Shown: positions 6,737-15,698 of the stretch, in pieces
Layout of the letters: every line of letters begins with the position of its first letter
How positions within the stretch are numbered: the stretch's first letter is position 1
Assembly: GCA_934358495.1 (NCBI GenBank)
Contig: CAKRKO010000059.1
Location: forward strand, 1-16,677
Direction: 5' to 3'
Length of the DNA stretch: 16,677 bases
Source of the DNA: an uncultured Eubacterium sp.
Lineage (GTDB): Bacteria > Bacillota > Clostridia > Lachnospirales > Lachnospiraceae
Notes under the pieces: generated by a model
Database searches by the model: none
Told to the model about the DNA's origin: nothing
Seen by the model: only the letters and a program-made list of their open reading frames with translations
Position numbers and translations under genes: made by a program

Positions 6737-8467
6737 ATGGAAACAGTAACAGGATATGTAACTGGTATTAACGGCAACCTGGCAAATGTAAGTTTCGATG
6801 GTTCCGTTCATAAAAATGAAGTTGGTTATATCCTTGTTGACGGAAAACGCTTAAAAGGCGAGGTTATCCGAATCAACAACGGCATAGCCAGCATGCAGAT
6901 CTACGAAATGTCAAACGGCATTAAAGTCGGAGATCCTGTAGAATTTACCGGTGAACTGATGAGCGTAGAACTTGGACCGGGTCTGCTCACACAGGTATTT
7001 GACGGTCTGCAGAATCCGTTGCCGGATCTGGCCGAGCAGTGCGGATTCTTCCTTGAGCGAGGCGTATACCTCGATCCGATCCCGGACAGAGAATGGGAAT
7101 TTACCCCATCCGTAAAAGTCGGTGATGCTGTAGAGGCCGGCGACTCCATCGGAAGTGTTCCGGAAGGATTATTCACACATGAAATCATGGTACCATTCAC
7201 TCTGAAAGGCCATGACTGGAAAGTAAAATCCATCAAAGAAAAAGGTTCTTACCATGTACGTGCAACCATTTGCGTCATCGAAAATGGGGATGGCGAGGAA
7301 AAAGAGCTGAGCATGGTTATTTCCCAGCCAATTAAACAGGCAGTAAAATGCTACGATGAAAGACTTCGTCCGGACGAACCTCTGGTAACACAGATTCGTT
7401 GTATCGACTCTTTCCTTCCGGTAGCAAAAGGCGGTACTTTCTGTGTTCCCGGACCGTTCGGCGCAGGTAAAACAGTGCTTCAGCATATGGAGGCGAAAAA
7501 CGGTGAGGCCGATATCGTAATCGTAGCCGCATGTGGTGAGCGTGCCGGCGAGGTTGTAGAGATCTTAAAAGAGTTCCCGGAACTGGAAGATCCGAAGACA
7601 GGCAGATCCCTGATGGAACGTACTATCATCATCTGTAACACATCTTCCATGCCGGTAGCCGCACGAGAGGCTTCCTGCTACACAGCCGTAACTCTGGCTG
7701 AGTATTACCGACAGATGGGACTGGATGTTCTGCTTCTGGCAGATTCCACCAGCCGCTGGGCACAGGCCATGCGTGAGATGTCCGGACGTCTGGAAGAGAT
7801 TCCTGGTGAAGAGGCATTCCCGGCTTACCTTGAGTCCACCATCGCTTCTTTCTATGAGCGTGCAGGTAAAGTAAGACTGAAAAATGGCAAAATTGCATCC
7901 GTAACCATCGGTGGTACCGTATCACCGGCAGGTGGTAACTTCGAAGAGCCGGTTACACAGGCAACCCTGAAGGTAGTTGGTGCATTCCACGGTCTTTCCA
8001 GAGAGCGTTCCGATGCGCGTAAATACCCGGCGATCCATCCGATGGATTCCTGGTCAAAGTATGACGGCGTTGTCGATATGACCCGTGTAGAAGAAGCTCG
8101 TTCTATTCTGCACAGAGGAAATGAAATCAACCAGATGATGAAGGTAGTTGGCGAGGAAGGAACTTCTGCAGAAGATTACATTATTTATCAGAAGGGTGAG
8201 CTTCTCGATTCTGTATATCTGCAGCAGAACTCTTTCGATCCGATCGATGCAGCATGCTCTCCGGACAGACAGCGGGAAGAATTCGGCGTCCTCTATGATG
8301 CTTTGATGGCATCCTATGATCTGGATGACAAAAATGAAATCCGAGGTTTCTTCAACCAGTTAAGACAGGAATTCCTTGACTGGCACGGTACAGAATTCAA
8401 ATCACCGGAATTCTACGCACAGGAAAAGAAAATCTCAGAATTCTACAAATCAAAAGCTGTTGAGTAG
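6737..8467 (+). CDS. atpA: V-type ATPase catalytic subunit A
   Basis: Catalytic nucleotide-binding subunit, 576 residues, three copies alternating with B. The Walker A loop is GPFGAGKT (239-246). The catalytic glutamate is in ACGERAGE (E268), and Walker B plus following residues are LLLADSTSRWAQA (332-344). The V/A-type non-homologous insert lies at about 110-190, which separates it from F-type beta. The ribosome binding site AGGAG is well placed before ATG 6737. It is slightly shorter than the ~590 residues typical of enterococcal-type A subunits. All catalytic residues are present, so it should be active. Confidence 0.97.
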   Translation: METVTGYVTGINGNLANVSFDGSVHKNEVGYILVDGKRLKGEVIRINNGIASMQIYEMSNGIKVGDPVEFTGELMSVELGPGLLTQVFDGLQNPLPDLAEQCGFFLERGVYLDPIPDREWEFTPSVKVGDAVEAGDSIGSVPEGLFTHEIMVPFTLKGHDWKVKSIKEKGSYHVRATICVIENGDGEEKELSMVISQPIKQAVKCYDERLRPDEPLVTQIRCIDSFLPVAKGGTFCVPGPFGAGKTVLQHMEAKNGEADIVIVAACGERAGEVVEILKEFPELEDPKTGRSLMERTIIICNTSSMPVAAREASCYTAVTLAEYYRQMGLDVLLLADSTSRWAQAMREMSGRLEEIPGEEAFPAYLESTIASFYERAGKVRLKNGKIASVTIGGTVSPAGGNFEEPVTQATLKVVGAFHGLSRERSDARKYPAIHPMDSWSKYDGVVDMTRVEEARSILHRGNEINQMMKVVGEEGTSAEDYIIYQKGELLDSVYLQQNSFDPIDAACSPDRQREEFGVLYDALMASYDLDDKNEIRGFFNQLRQEFLDWHGTEFKSPEFYAQEKKISEFYKSKAVE

Positions 8468-8479
8468 GAGGATGTTAGC

Positions 8480-9775
8480 GTGCAGAAAGTATATACAAAA
8501 ATAGAATCCATTGTCGGTAACGTAGTTACTGTCAGAGCAAAAGATGTCCGTCTGGGCGATCTGGCTCTCGTAGGTGACAGTTATGCGACTGTTATAAAAC
8601 TTGATAAAGACCTTGTGTCCCTTCAGGTATTTGCCGGTGCACAGGGTGTCGGAACCAGTGATCCGGTCCGCTTCCTTGGCAGACCAATGATGGTTTCCTT
8701 CTCCGATCACCTGCTTGGAAGAGTCTTTGACGGTGCCGGTGTTCCAAGAGATCACGGCCCGGCGCTGACAGAAAACATGATTCCGATCGGCGGACCGTCC
8801 TTCAACCCGGCAAAACGTATTTTACCGAAAAATATGATCCGTACCGGTATCCCGATGATCGACGTATTTAACACACTGGTAGAGAGTCAGAAACTTCCGA
8901 TCTTCTCTATCTCCGGAGAACCTTACAATGCACTGCTCTCCCGTATCGCACTTCAGGCAGAAGTAGATGTCATTGTTTTAGGTGGTATGGGACTGAAATA
9001 TGATGATTATCTGGCATTCCGTGATACTTTGGAAAAGGGCGGTGCCATGAGCCATACGGTTATGTTTATCCATACTGCTTCTGATCCGACGGTAGAGTGT
9101 ACTCTGGTTCCGGATATGGCACTTGCTGTTGCAGAGCAGTTTGCATTAAATGGAAAGAAAGTACTGGTGCTTCTTACTGATATGACAAACTACGCCGATG
9201 CACAGAAAGAAATGGCGATCACTATGGAACAGGTACCTTCCAACCGTGGTTATCCGGGCGATCTGTACAGCTGTCTGGCTTCCCGTTATGAGAAGGCCGT
9301 TGACATCGAAGGGGCCGGATCCATTACGATTCTCGGTGTTACCACAATGCCTGGTGATGATGTCACACATCCGGTTCCGGACAACACCGGTTATATCACA
9401 GAAGGTCAGTATTATCTGAAAAACGGACACATTGAGCCATTTGGATCTCTCTCCCGTCTGAAACAGAATGTAAATGGAAAGACCAGAGATGACCATCGTG
9501 CACTTATGGATGGTATGATCCGTCTTTACTCTCAGTACAAAGAGGCTCTTGAGAAAAAATCCATGGGATTCCTTATGAGTGACTGGGATGAAAAACTTCT
9601 GAAATATGGTGCGCTTTTCGAGACAAAACTTATGGACCTCAGTGTAAATATTCCACTTGAAGATGCCCTTGACCTTGGCTGGGAAATCCTTGCAGAATGC
9701 TTCGAGCCAAACGAGACCGGTTTGAAGACAAGTCTTCTGCAGGAAAGATGGCCAGACAAAGAAGCATTACACTAA
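8480..9775 (+). CDS. atpB: V-type ATPase regulatory subunit B
   Basis: Non-catalytic nucleotide-binding partner of A, 431 residues. As expected for B, the P-loop is degenerate (SGEPYNALLSRIA). VLVLLTDMTNYADA is the conserved central strand, and FGSLSRLKQN carries the arginine finger that completes the A-subunit active site. It is shorter than the ~460 residues of enterococcal/Thermus-type B and closer to the chlamydial/spirochaetal size. The start is a GTG at 8480 with AGGAGG (8466-8471) eight bases upstream. The ATG at 8472 is in another frame and soon stops. Twelve bases separate it from atpA. Confidence 0.96.
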   Translation: MQKVYTKIESIVGNVVTVRAKDVRLGDLALVGDSYATVIKLDKDLVSLQVFAGAQGVGTSDPVRFLGRPMMVSFSDHLLGRVFDGAGVPRDHGPALTENMIPIGGPSFNPAKRILPKNMIRTGIPMIDVFNTLVESQKLPIFSISGEPYNALLSRIALQAEVDVIVLGGMGLKYDDYLAFRDTLEKGGAMSHTVMFIHTASDPTVECTLVPDMALAVAEQFALNGKKVLVLLTDMTNYADAQKEMAITMEQVPSNRGYPGDLYSCLASRYEKAVDIEGAGSITILGVTTMPGDDVTHPVPDNTGYITEGQYYLKNGHIEPFGSLSRLKQNVNGKTRDDHRALMDGMIRLYSQYKEALEKKSMGFLMSDWDEKLLKYGALFETKLMDLSVNIPLEDALDLGWEILAECFEPNETGLKTSLLQERWPDKEALH

Positions 9776-9787
9776 AAGGAGCAGTTG

Positions 9788-10402
9788 ATGGCTATCAAAC
9801 TTACAAAAAATGAGCAGAAATTGCAGAAAGACCGCCTGAAACAGTATCAGCGTTATCTTCCTACCCTGCAGTTGAAAAAGCAACAGCTGCAGGCCGTGAT
9901 CACGAAGACAAAAGCCGAGCTGGAACAGAAGGAAGTCGAGCGTGCTCAGATGATCGGTGACCTGGATGACTGGGTTGCAGTATTTGCTGAAAACGAAATC
10001 TTCGAGGAAAGCAAAAAACTGGACTATCTGGTTCAGCCGGATACCGTCATCTGTAAGAATGAGAACATCGCCGGTGTCACCGTTCCTGCTTTTCAGGAAC
10101 TGACTTTCAAAGACATCGAGTATGATGTGGACGACTATCCTCTGTGGGTGGACACTGCTATTATAAAACTCCGCGAGATTGCACGTCTGGATGCTCTGGT
10201 ATCAACACTGCGCAAACAGGAAGCACTTCTGGAGAAAGAGTTACGCTCTACTTCCCAGCGAGTCAACCTATTTGAAAAAGTCAAGATTCCAGAAGCCAAG
10301 GAAAATATCCGCATGATCGGTGTCTTCCTTGGAGATCAGCAGACAGCGGCTGTTGTTCGCGGAAAGATTTCAAAGAAAAAATTAGTGGAGGCGGCACAAT
10401 GA
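9788..10402 (+). CDS. atpD: V-type ATPase subunit D (central rotor shaft)
   Basis: The rotor shaft inside the A3B3 head, 204 residues. It has long N- and C-terminal coiled-coil helices (KLTKNEQKLQKDRLKQYQRYLPTLQLKKQQL at the start, RSTSQRVNLFEKVKIPEAKENIRMI near the end), the usual D-subunit pattern. The ATG at 9788 is preferred over the in-frame TTG at 9785, because AAAGGAG (9775-9781) overlaps the atpB stop and is well spaced for 9788. It overlaps atpI by four bases (ATGA). D normally pairs with a small F subunit at its foot; none is found in this operon. Confidence 0.93.
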   Translation: MAIKLTKNEQKLQKDRLKQYQRYLPTLQLKKQQLQAVITKTKAELEQKEVERAQMIGDLDDWVAVFAENEIFEESKKLDYLVQPDTVICKNENIAGVTVPAFQELTFKDIEYDVDDYPLWVDTAIIKLREIARLDALVSTLRKQEALLEKELRSTSQRVNLFEKVKIPEAKENIRMIGVFLGDQQTAAVVRGKISKKKLVEAAQ

Positions 10403-12240
10403 TAGAGAAAATGAAAATGGTCTGCGTCGTGTCATCCGTCTCCCGAAAAGACGAGATGCTCGACGGGCTTCGATCCTTAGGGCTCTTACATCTGGCAGAA
10501 AAGAAAAGTCCGGACCGCGCAGTTGCAGAGCGTTTTACAACGCTGTCCAAGACAGCTTCCGCTCTCACGGACTATGCGCCGGATAAAAATGGCAAAAACA
10601 AAGAAACGGTACCGGTTCTCTCAGATTCCGAATTTGAGGAAATGTATCAGAATGTATTATCCGCATTAGAGAAAAAATCCTCACTGGAACAGGAAATCAG
10701 TGCTGCCAATACCGAGATTGAACGTATCAAAGCATGGGGCAAATTTTCACCGGAAGATGTAAAATGTGTCAGAGAAGATGGATATGATCTCCACTTCTAC
10801 CGTCTGGGCAAAAATGAATACCAGATAGCACTGCAGGATCCGGAGATCAAAATGATCGCACTGACACCGGTTGACAAGATGCACACGGTTGCAGTTCTGG
10901 GAACACTGCCGGTTACGATTCCTGCAGCGGAATTTACCCTTCCGGAAAAAGGCATCGATGCGTTAACAGCGCAGATTGAACACTGCCAGACTGAAATCGG
11001 CACCTGTGAAGAAACACTCAAAAAATCCAGCATCTATGATGCAAGTTTTCAGGTTCAGATGCTGAAAGCGCAAAATGCAGAAAACTATTCTTCTGCAAGT
11101 GAAACAGCAGAAAGTGATGAAAATTTTGTATGGATTTCCGGATATCTTCCGGAGTCAGATCTTCCGAAATTCAAAGCTGCAGCAACAGAGCATAAATGGG
11201 CATGGGCCATGGATGATGTGTCAGAAGATGACGCAGAGATTCCTACCAAAGTAAAATACGGAAAAGTGTCCGGACTGATCCAGCCGGTATTTGATATCCT
11301 TGGAATCCTCCCGGGCTATCGGGAGTCTGATATCTCCCTCTGGTTTTTCCTGTTTTTCACCCTGTTCTTTGCAATGATCATCGGTGATGCCGGATACGGC
11401 TGTCTGATCCTGATTGCAACGATCGCTCTGGTAGCTAAAACAAAGAAATTTAATACTACAACTTACCTGTTACTGGTTCTCTCCATTGCAACCATCGTGT
11501 GGGGTGCCGTCACGGGTACATGGTTTGGTATGGAAAAAGCAATGCATGTGCCTTTCCTGAAGGCTCTGGTCATTCCTCAGTTTGCAAACTACCCGGATTA
11601 CTTCGGTGTATCTGCCACCACACAGCAGAACGCCATCATGAAGTTCTCTTTCACCATCGGAGCAATCCAGATGGCACTGGGAAGTCTCATTTCCATCAAA
11701 AAGAAACTGAGCGAGAAGAATTTAAGCTGGGTGGCAGACCTTGGCTGGCTGGTGGCAGTCATCGGCATGTATCTGTTATCTCTGTATCTGGTTATTGGAC
11801 AGAAGCTTAATATCAAACCAATCTTTGGTATGGTAGGTATTGCATTTATCCTTGTTGTTCTCTTCGGTGGTATGGCACCGGACAAAACAATCGGTCAGGG
11901 CTTGAAAGCAGGTCTTGGAGATGCATTTACCGTATTCTTAAATACGATCAGCTGCTTTGGTAACGTAATGAGTTACATCCGTCTGTTTGCGGTAGGTATG
12001 GCAGGATTTGCCATCTCCCAGAGTTTTAACGGCATTGCAGCAGGATTCCACGGACCGCTTATCATTCTCGGCGTCGTAGTCGTACTGATCGGACACGGAC
12101 TGAACATTATCATGTGTTTCCTTTCCGTTGTAGTACACGGTGTCCGCCTGAACGTTCTGGAGTTTTCCGGGCAGGCAGGTCTGGAGTGGACCGGAATTGC
12201 ATACGAACCATTTAAAGTAAACGAAAAGATTAAAAAGTAG
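10399..12240 (+). CDS. atpI: V-type ATPase subunit I (a-type membrane stator)
   Basis: A 613-residue a-type subunit forming the stator half-channels for ion flow. Residues 1 to ~310 are the cytosolic arm with helical hairpins. From ~313 onward lie about seven or eight membrane segments. GDAGYG (329-334) is the family block after the first transmembrane helix. MSYIRLFAVGMAG carries the essential Arg528 facing the ring, and HGVRLNVLEF (580-589) follows. The start is coupled to atpD by the ATGA overlap, with GGAGG upstream. A 113-base gap containing two hairpins follows before atpK. The length is a little below the ~650 residues common in the family. Confidence 0.95.
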   Translation: MIEKMKMVCVVSSVSRKDEMLDGLRSLGLLHLAEKKSPDRAVAERFTTLSKTASALTDYAPDKNGKNKETVPVLSDSEFEEMYQNVLSALEKKSSLEQEISAANTEIERIKAWGKFSPEDVKCVREDGYDLHFYRLGKNEYQIALQDPEIKMIALTPVDKMHTVAVLGTLPVTIPAAEFTLPEKGIDALTAQIEHCQTEIGTCEETLKKSSIYDASFQVQMLKAQNAENYSSASETAESDENFVWISGYLPESDLPKFKAAATEHKWAWAMDDVSEDDAEIPTKVKYGKVSGLIQPVFDILGILPGYRESDISLWFFLFFTLFFAMIIGDAGYGCLILIATIALVAKTKKFNTTTYLLLVLSIATIVWGAVTGTWFGMEKAMHVPFLKALVIPQFANYPDYFGVSATTQQNAIMKFSFTIGAIQMALGSLISIKKKLSEKNLSWVADLGWLVAVIGMYLLSLYLVIGQKLNIKPIFGMVGIAFILVVLFGGMAPDKTIGQGLKAGLGDAFTVFLNTISCFGNVMSYIRLFAVGMAGFAISQSFNGIAAGFHGPLIILGVVVVLIGHGLNIIMCFLSVVVHGVRLNVLEFSGQAGLEWTGIAYEPFKVNEKIKK

Positions 12241-12253
12241 TAAATTTGCAAAA

Positions 12254-12295
12254 GATGCACGTAGGAATTATGTGATACCATGCATGAGGTGCATC
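12254..12295 (+). promoter_or_regulatory. First inter-gene hairpin before atpK
   Basis: GATGCAC (12254-12260) pairs with GTGCATC (12289-12295) around a 28-base loop, just after the atpI stop. No T-run follows. Together with the next hairpin it may mark an mRNA processing or stability element. Confidence 0.45.
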
Positions 12296-12300
12296 CCGCA

Positions 12301-12325
12301 TCAAGAATGCAAAAGGCATTCTTGA
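12301..12325 (+). promoter_or_regulatory. Second inter-gene hairpin before atpK
   Basis: TCAAGAATGC (12301-12310) and GCATTCTTGA (12316-12325) form a perfect 10-bp stem with an AAAAG loop, 29 bases before the atpK start. There is no T-run after it, so it is not a terminator. A 5' stem left after cleavage could protect the atpK mRNA, matching the need for many more ring subunits than other subunits. Confidence 0.55.
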
Positions 12326-12353
12326 ATCAAAACAGCAAAAAAGGAGAATTATT

Positions 12354-12788
12354 ATGAATATTGCATTTATAGGTATGGCAGCCGCACTTGGTTTATCAGC
12401 AGCAGGATCTGCATTCGGTGCAGGATTTGCCGGAATGGCATCAGTAGGAGCTTGGAAAAAGTGTTATGCAAGCGGAAAAGCAGCACCGTTCATTATGATC
12501 GCATTTTCCGGTGCACCTCTGACACAGACAATTTACGGATTCCTTCTTATGAACTTTATCAAATCCGCAGTAACCGGCGGTGCAGACGCCGGTCTGGCAC
12601 TTGGTGTTGGTCTCTTCGGTGGTCTTGCAATCGGTCTTTCCGGATTATTCCAGGGTAAATGCGCGGCAGCCGCTGCCGATGCACTTGGTGCAACCGGTAA
12701 AGGTACTGCCAACTACTTTATCGTAATCGGTATCGTAGAGACAGTCGCACTGTTCACACTGGTATTCAGCTTACTGCTGTTAGGCTAA
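12354..12788 (+). CDS. atpK: V-type ATPase proteolipid subunit K (rotor ring)
   Basis: A 144-residue proteolipid made of two fused hairpins (segments about 4-26, 44-66, 79-100 and 119-142), as in V-type K. The ion carboxylate is Glu129 in the last segment (GIVETVAL). The first hairpin has Gln58 instead of an acid, so there is one carboxylate per four helices, suited to pumping. The polar set matches that of the Enterococcus hirae sodium-binding ring: Thr57 and Gln58 in PLTQTIYGF, Tyr61, Gln100 in FQGKCAAA, and Glu129. The ribosome binding site AAGGAGAA before the ATG is very strong. A hairpin terminator follows 15 bases after the stop. Confidence 0.96.
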   Translation: MNIAFIGMAAALGLSAAGSAFGAGFAGMASVGAWKKCYASGKAAPFIMIAFSGAPLTQTIYGFLLMNFIKSAVTGGADAGLALGVGLFGGLAIGLSGLFQGKCAAAAADALGATGKGTANYFIVIGIVETVALFTLVFSLLLLG

Positions 12789-12803
12789 AAAAGAGCATAA
12801 AGT

Positions 12804-12833
12804 AAGCCCGGATCTTACGATCCGGGCTTTTTT
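12804..12833 (+). terminator. Rho-independent terminator of the V-ATPase operon
   Basis: AAGCCCGGATC (12804-12814), a TTAC loop, and GATCCGGGCTT (12819-12829), running into six T residues (12828-12833). It lies between converging genes. In the minus direction the T-run is poorer, so it may terminate the radical SAM transcript less well. Confidence 0.93.
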
Positions 12834-12845
12834 AAGTTCTACGGA

Positions 12846-14252
12846 TTACTCACCGTATTTTTCAAAACGCTCTTTTCTTGCCTCAGCAACTTCATCCTGA
12901 CGCTCTTTCCATAATCTGTCAGCGACTGGTTTCCAGTTCTCTGCGTATGGAATTGTCTTTGCGATCAGGCTGTCTACCGGCTCTTCTGCCTGCATATCCG
13001 TAGAATGAGCTCCGGAAGCCTCTACCATCTTCTTGATCATCTCCGGATTCTCAAGCATCGGGCATGGACGAAGCTGATTGTCATTGAACGGCATATTGTC
13101 ATGATACTGCATGAACAATGGCTGCTGTAAACACTCAAGCAGGGAATGCTCTTTGATATTAACATTGGAGTAGTGGATGAATACACATGGCTCTACATCT
13201 CCATTTGGGTTAATGTGTAAGTAGTTCTTACCACCGGCGATACATCCGCCTACAAACTCAGCATCGTTCTGGAAATCCAGTGTGAAGAGTTTGATTGGGC
13301 ATTTTCTGCTTCGAACGAAACGAACACGGTTTACCATGTACTCACGCTGTTCCGGTGTCAGAAGCAGATCTGTACTTGCATCTTTTCCTACCGGCATATA
13401 GTGGAAGAACCAGGAAAGGATTGCTCCTTTGTCTACCAGCATCTGAAGGAATTCATCAGATGTAACTACTTTATAGTTTTTGCTTGTGTAGCAGATAGAT
13501 GTACCGAATAACAGGCCATGCTCTTTCATCAGATCCATAGCGTGCATAACTTTCTCAAATACACCCTGTCCACGACGGTCATCGTTTGTCTCTGCATATC
13601 CTTCTACAGACAGTGCGAAAGATAAGTTACCAAGTCTCTGTACTTCTTTACAGAGTTCCTCATCGATCAGAGTTCCGTTTGTGAAGATGTGGAATGCACA
13701 ATCGTTGTGCTTCTCAGCGAGCATCAGGATATCTTTCTTACGAACCATCGGCTCACCACCGGTTAATACGAAGAAATGAATACCGAGCTCTTTTGCTTCT
13801 GTGATGATTCTGTCAAGTTCTTCATTGCTTAACTGAAGCTGATGACCATACTCAGCTGCCCAGCATCCTGTACATTTCAGGTTACATGCACTGGTCGGAT
13901 CCATTAGAATAACCCACGGCACGTTACATCCATATTTTTCACGGTTTTCTTTTACTTTTTTGAAACCTGTCAGACCAGCTTCAAATCCCATGTTTAATAC
14001 GTGCTGTTTTACAATGTTTGGATGAAGTCTGTCCATTGCATTATAGATCATCTGTGTCCATTTCTGCTCCGGATCACCAAGAACCTCATTTGCATTATCC
14101 CAGAAATACTGTGGGAAGTTTTTTCCTGCAATTTTATGTGCAAGGTTCATCAGTTTGACCAGGTTCTCTTCTTTGTTTTTGTTGATGTATTTATAAACTC
14201 CTGAAAAAGCCAGTTCAAATGACTTTCTAGCTGCAGCATGTTTTACGTCCAT
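12846..14252 (-). CDS. Radical SAM protein with SPASM-like C-terminus (paralogue 1)
   Basis: A 468-residue radical SAM protein. Residues 1 to ~110 are a helical N-terminal domain. The SAM-binding cluster motif is DPTSACNLKCTGCWAAEYG, with C123, C127 and C130, followed by TGGEP (164-168). The C-terminal part has further cysteines C337, C356, C374 and C397, spaced like an auxiliary iron-sulfur (SPASM/twitch) site. The start at 14252 has AGGAGG nine bases upstream. It is the second gene of a two-gene unit, 27 bases after its paralogue, to which it is similar end to end (I judge well over half identical). The substrate is unknown. No precursor peptide, glycyl-radical enzyme or quinone/heme pathway gene is adjacent, so naming a reaction would be a guess. 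Confidence 0.85.
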   Translation of the reverse strand: MDVKHAAARKSFELAFSGVYKYINKNKEENLVKLMNLAHKIAGKNFPQYFWDNANEVLGDPEQKWTQMIYNAMDRLHPNIVKQHVLNMGFEAGLTGFKKVKENREKYGCNVPWVILMDPTSACNLKCTGCWAAEYGHQLQLSNEELDRIITEAKELGIHFFVLTGGEPMVRKKDILMLAEKHNDCAFHIFTNGTLIDEELCKEVQRLGNLSFALSVEGYAETNDDRRGQGVFEKVMHAMDLMKEHGLLFGTSICYTSKNYKVVTSDEFLQMLVDKGAILSWFFHYMPVGKDASTDLLLTPEQREYMVNRVRFVRSRKCPIKLFTLDFQNDAEFVGGCIAGGKNYLHINPNGDVEPCVFIHYSNVNIKEHSLLECLQQPLFMQYHDNMPFNDNQLRPCPMLENPEMIKKMVEASGAHSTDMQAEEPVDSLIAKTIPYAENWKPVADRLWKERQDEVAEARKERFEKYGE

Positions 14253-14279
14253 CTTTCAATTCCTCCTGTAAGTCTGTCC

Positions 14280-15698
14280 TTAGTTTGCGTCAGTTCCTTC
14301 AATCTCACTCTTGTAGTTCTTGTATCCTTTCTTTACGAACGGATGCTCTGCCCAGATCTTGTCAGCATGTTCTTTCCACTCTGCTGCATACGGCTCACAT
14401 TTTCCGCAAAGGTGCTCTGCACTCTCCGGAGACTGTAAATCTGTAGATTTTGCGCCAGTCTCACGAACCATCTCCTGAAGTTTTTCCGGATTCTCAAGCA
14501 TCGGGCACGGACGGAGCATATTGTCGTTGAACGGCTGGTTATCTCTGTATGCCATGAATAATGGCTGCTGCAGACACTCAAGTAATGTATTTTCACGGAT
14601 GTTTGCTCCTGAGTAGTGAATGAATACACATGGCTCAGCATCTCCGTTTGCATTGATGTGGAAGTAGTTACGTCCACCGGCAATACATCCGCCTACGAAC
14701 TCACCGTCATTCTGGAAGTCCATAAGCATAATCGGTTTTCCACCTTCAAATGCACGAACCTCACGGATACGTTTGTAGATGTACTCACGCTGCTCCATTG
14801 TCGGCATCAGCTCTACATCCGCTTCGTTTCCAACCGGCATATAGTGGAAATACCAGGAATAACGGCATCCGTGCTCGATCAGAAGATCAAAGAACTCATC
14901 AGAGGTAACTGCATCCATGTTCTTTCGTGTGTAGCATACAGATGTTCCGAAGAACAGACCGTAGCGTTTCATCAGATCCATTGCTCCAAGAACCTTCTGG
15001 AAAATACCCTGTCCACGACGGCCATCGTTTGCTTCCTCAAATCCTTCCAGGCTCAGAGAGAAGGAAAGGTTTCCTAATTTCTGAACTTCTTTACAGAACT
15101 CTTCATCGATCAGTGTTCCGTTTGTGAAGCTGTGGAATGCCACATCATGATGTTTTTTACAAAGTTTCAGGATATCTGCTTTACGAACCAGCGGTTCTCC
15201 ACCAGTGAACATGTAGAAGTAGATACCAAGTTCTTTACCCTGTGTTACGATATTATCTAACTCTTCGTATGTAAGGTTCAGTTTATAACCGTACTCTGCA
15301 GCCCAGCATCCTGTACATCTTAAGTTACATGCGCTGGTCGGATCCATCAGGATCAGCCACGGAATATTGCAGTGATGAACCTCACGCATTTTACGGATTG
15401 TTTTTGTACCATAGAAAGCAGCCTCAAATCCAAGATTTAATGCTGTCATTTTTGCCACGTTCGGATCTAACTCGTCAAGCATTTTGTTTACAAATTTCAT
15501 CCATTTGTGATTTGGGTTCTGAACGATTGCTTTTGCACCTTCATAAGATTCCGGTTTGAAATTATCGCCCATGAATCGCTGAGCCAGATCAATGATCTGA
15601 AGTAATCCTTTTTCTCTGTCTTTGTTCAGTCTTTTTAAAGCAACGTCAATTGCTGCACTGAACGCTTTTCTCTGCATAGTATGTGATAAACTTGCCAC
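14280..15698 (-). CDS. Radical SAM protein with SPASM-like C-terminus (paralogue 2)
   Basis: A 472-residue paralogue of the next gene, probably arisen by tandem duplication. The radical SAM motif DPTSACNLRCTGCWAAEYG carries C124, C128 and C131, followed by TGGEP. The auxiliary cysteines C338, C357, C375 and C398 are conserved. It also has a CGKC pair (C431, C434) that the other copy lacks (it has IAKT there). The start is assigned to GTG at 15698, because GGAGAG (15705-15710) is correctly spaced and the N-terminus then aligns with the paralogue. An in-frame TTG at 15731 has no such site. It is transcribed away from the TetR-family gene, from a promoter near 15822-15849, and probably regulated by that protein. 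Confidence 0.84.
   Translation of the reverse strand: MASLSHTMQRKAFSAAIDVALKRLNKDREKGLLQIIDLAQRFMGDNFKPESYEGAKAIVQNPNHKWMKFVNKMLDELDPNVAKMTALNLGFEAAFYGTKTIRKMREVHHCNIPWLILMDPTSACNLRCTGCWAAEYGYKLNLTYEELDNIVTQGKELGIYFYMFTGGEPLVRKADILKLCKKHHDVAFHSFTNGTLIDEEFCKEVQKLGNLSFSLSLEGFEEANDGRRGQGIFQKVLGAMDLMKRYGLFFGTSVCYTRKNMDAVTSDEFFDLLIEHGCRYSWYFHYMPVGNEADVELMPTMEQREYIYKRIREVRAFEGGKPIMLMDFQNDGEFVGGCIAGGRNYFHINANGDAEPCVFIHYSGANIRENTLLECLQQPLFMAYRDNQPFNDNMLRPCPMLENPEKLQEMVRETGAKSTDLQSPESAEHLCGKCEPYAAEWKEHADKIWAEHPFVKKGYKNYKSEIEGTDAN

Noticed and set aside
14616..15077. 153-codon open frame opposite radical SAM paralogue 2
   Set aside because: Antisense shadow of a conserved coding region with no start signal.
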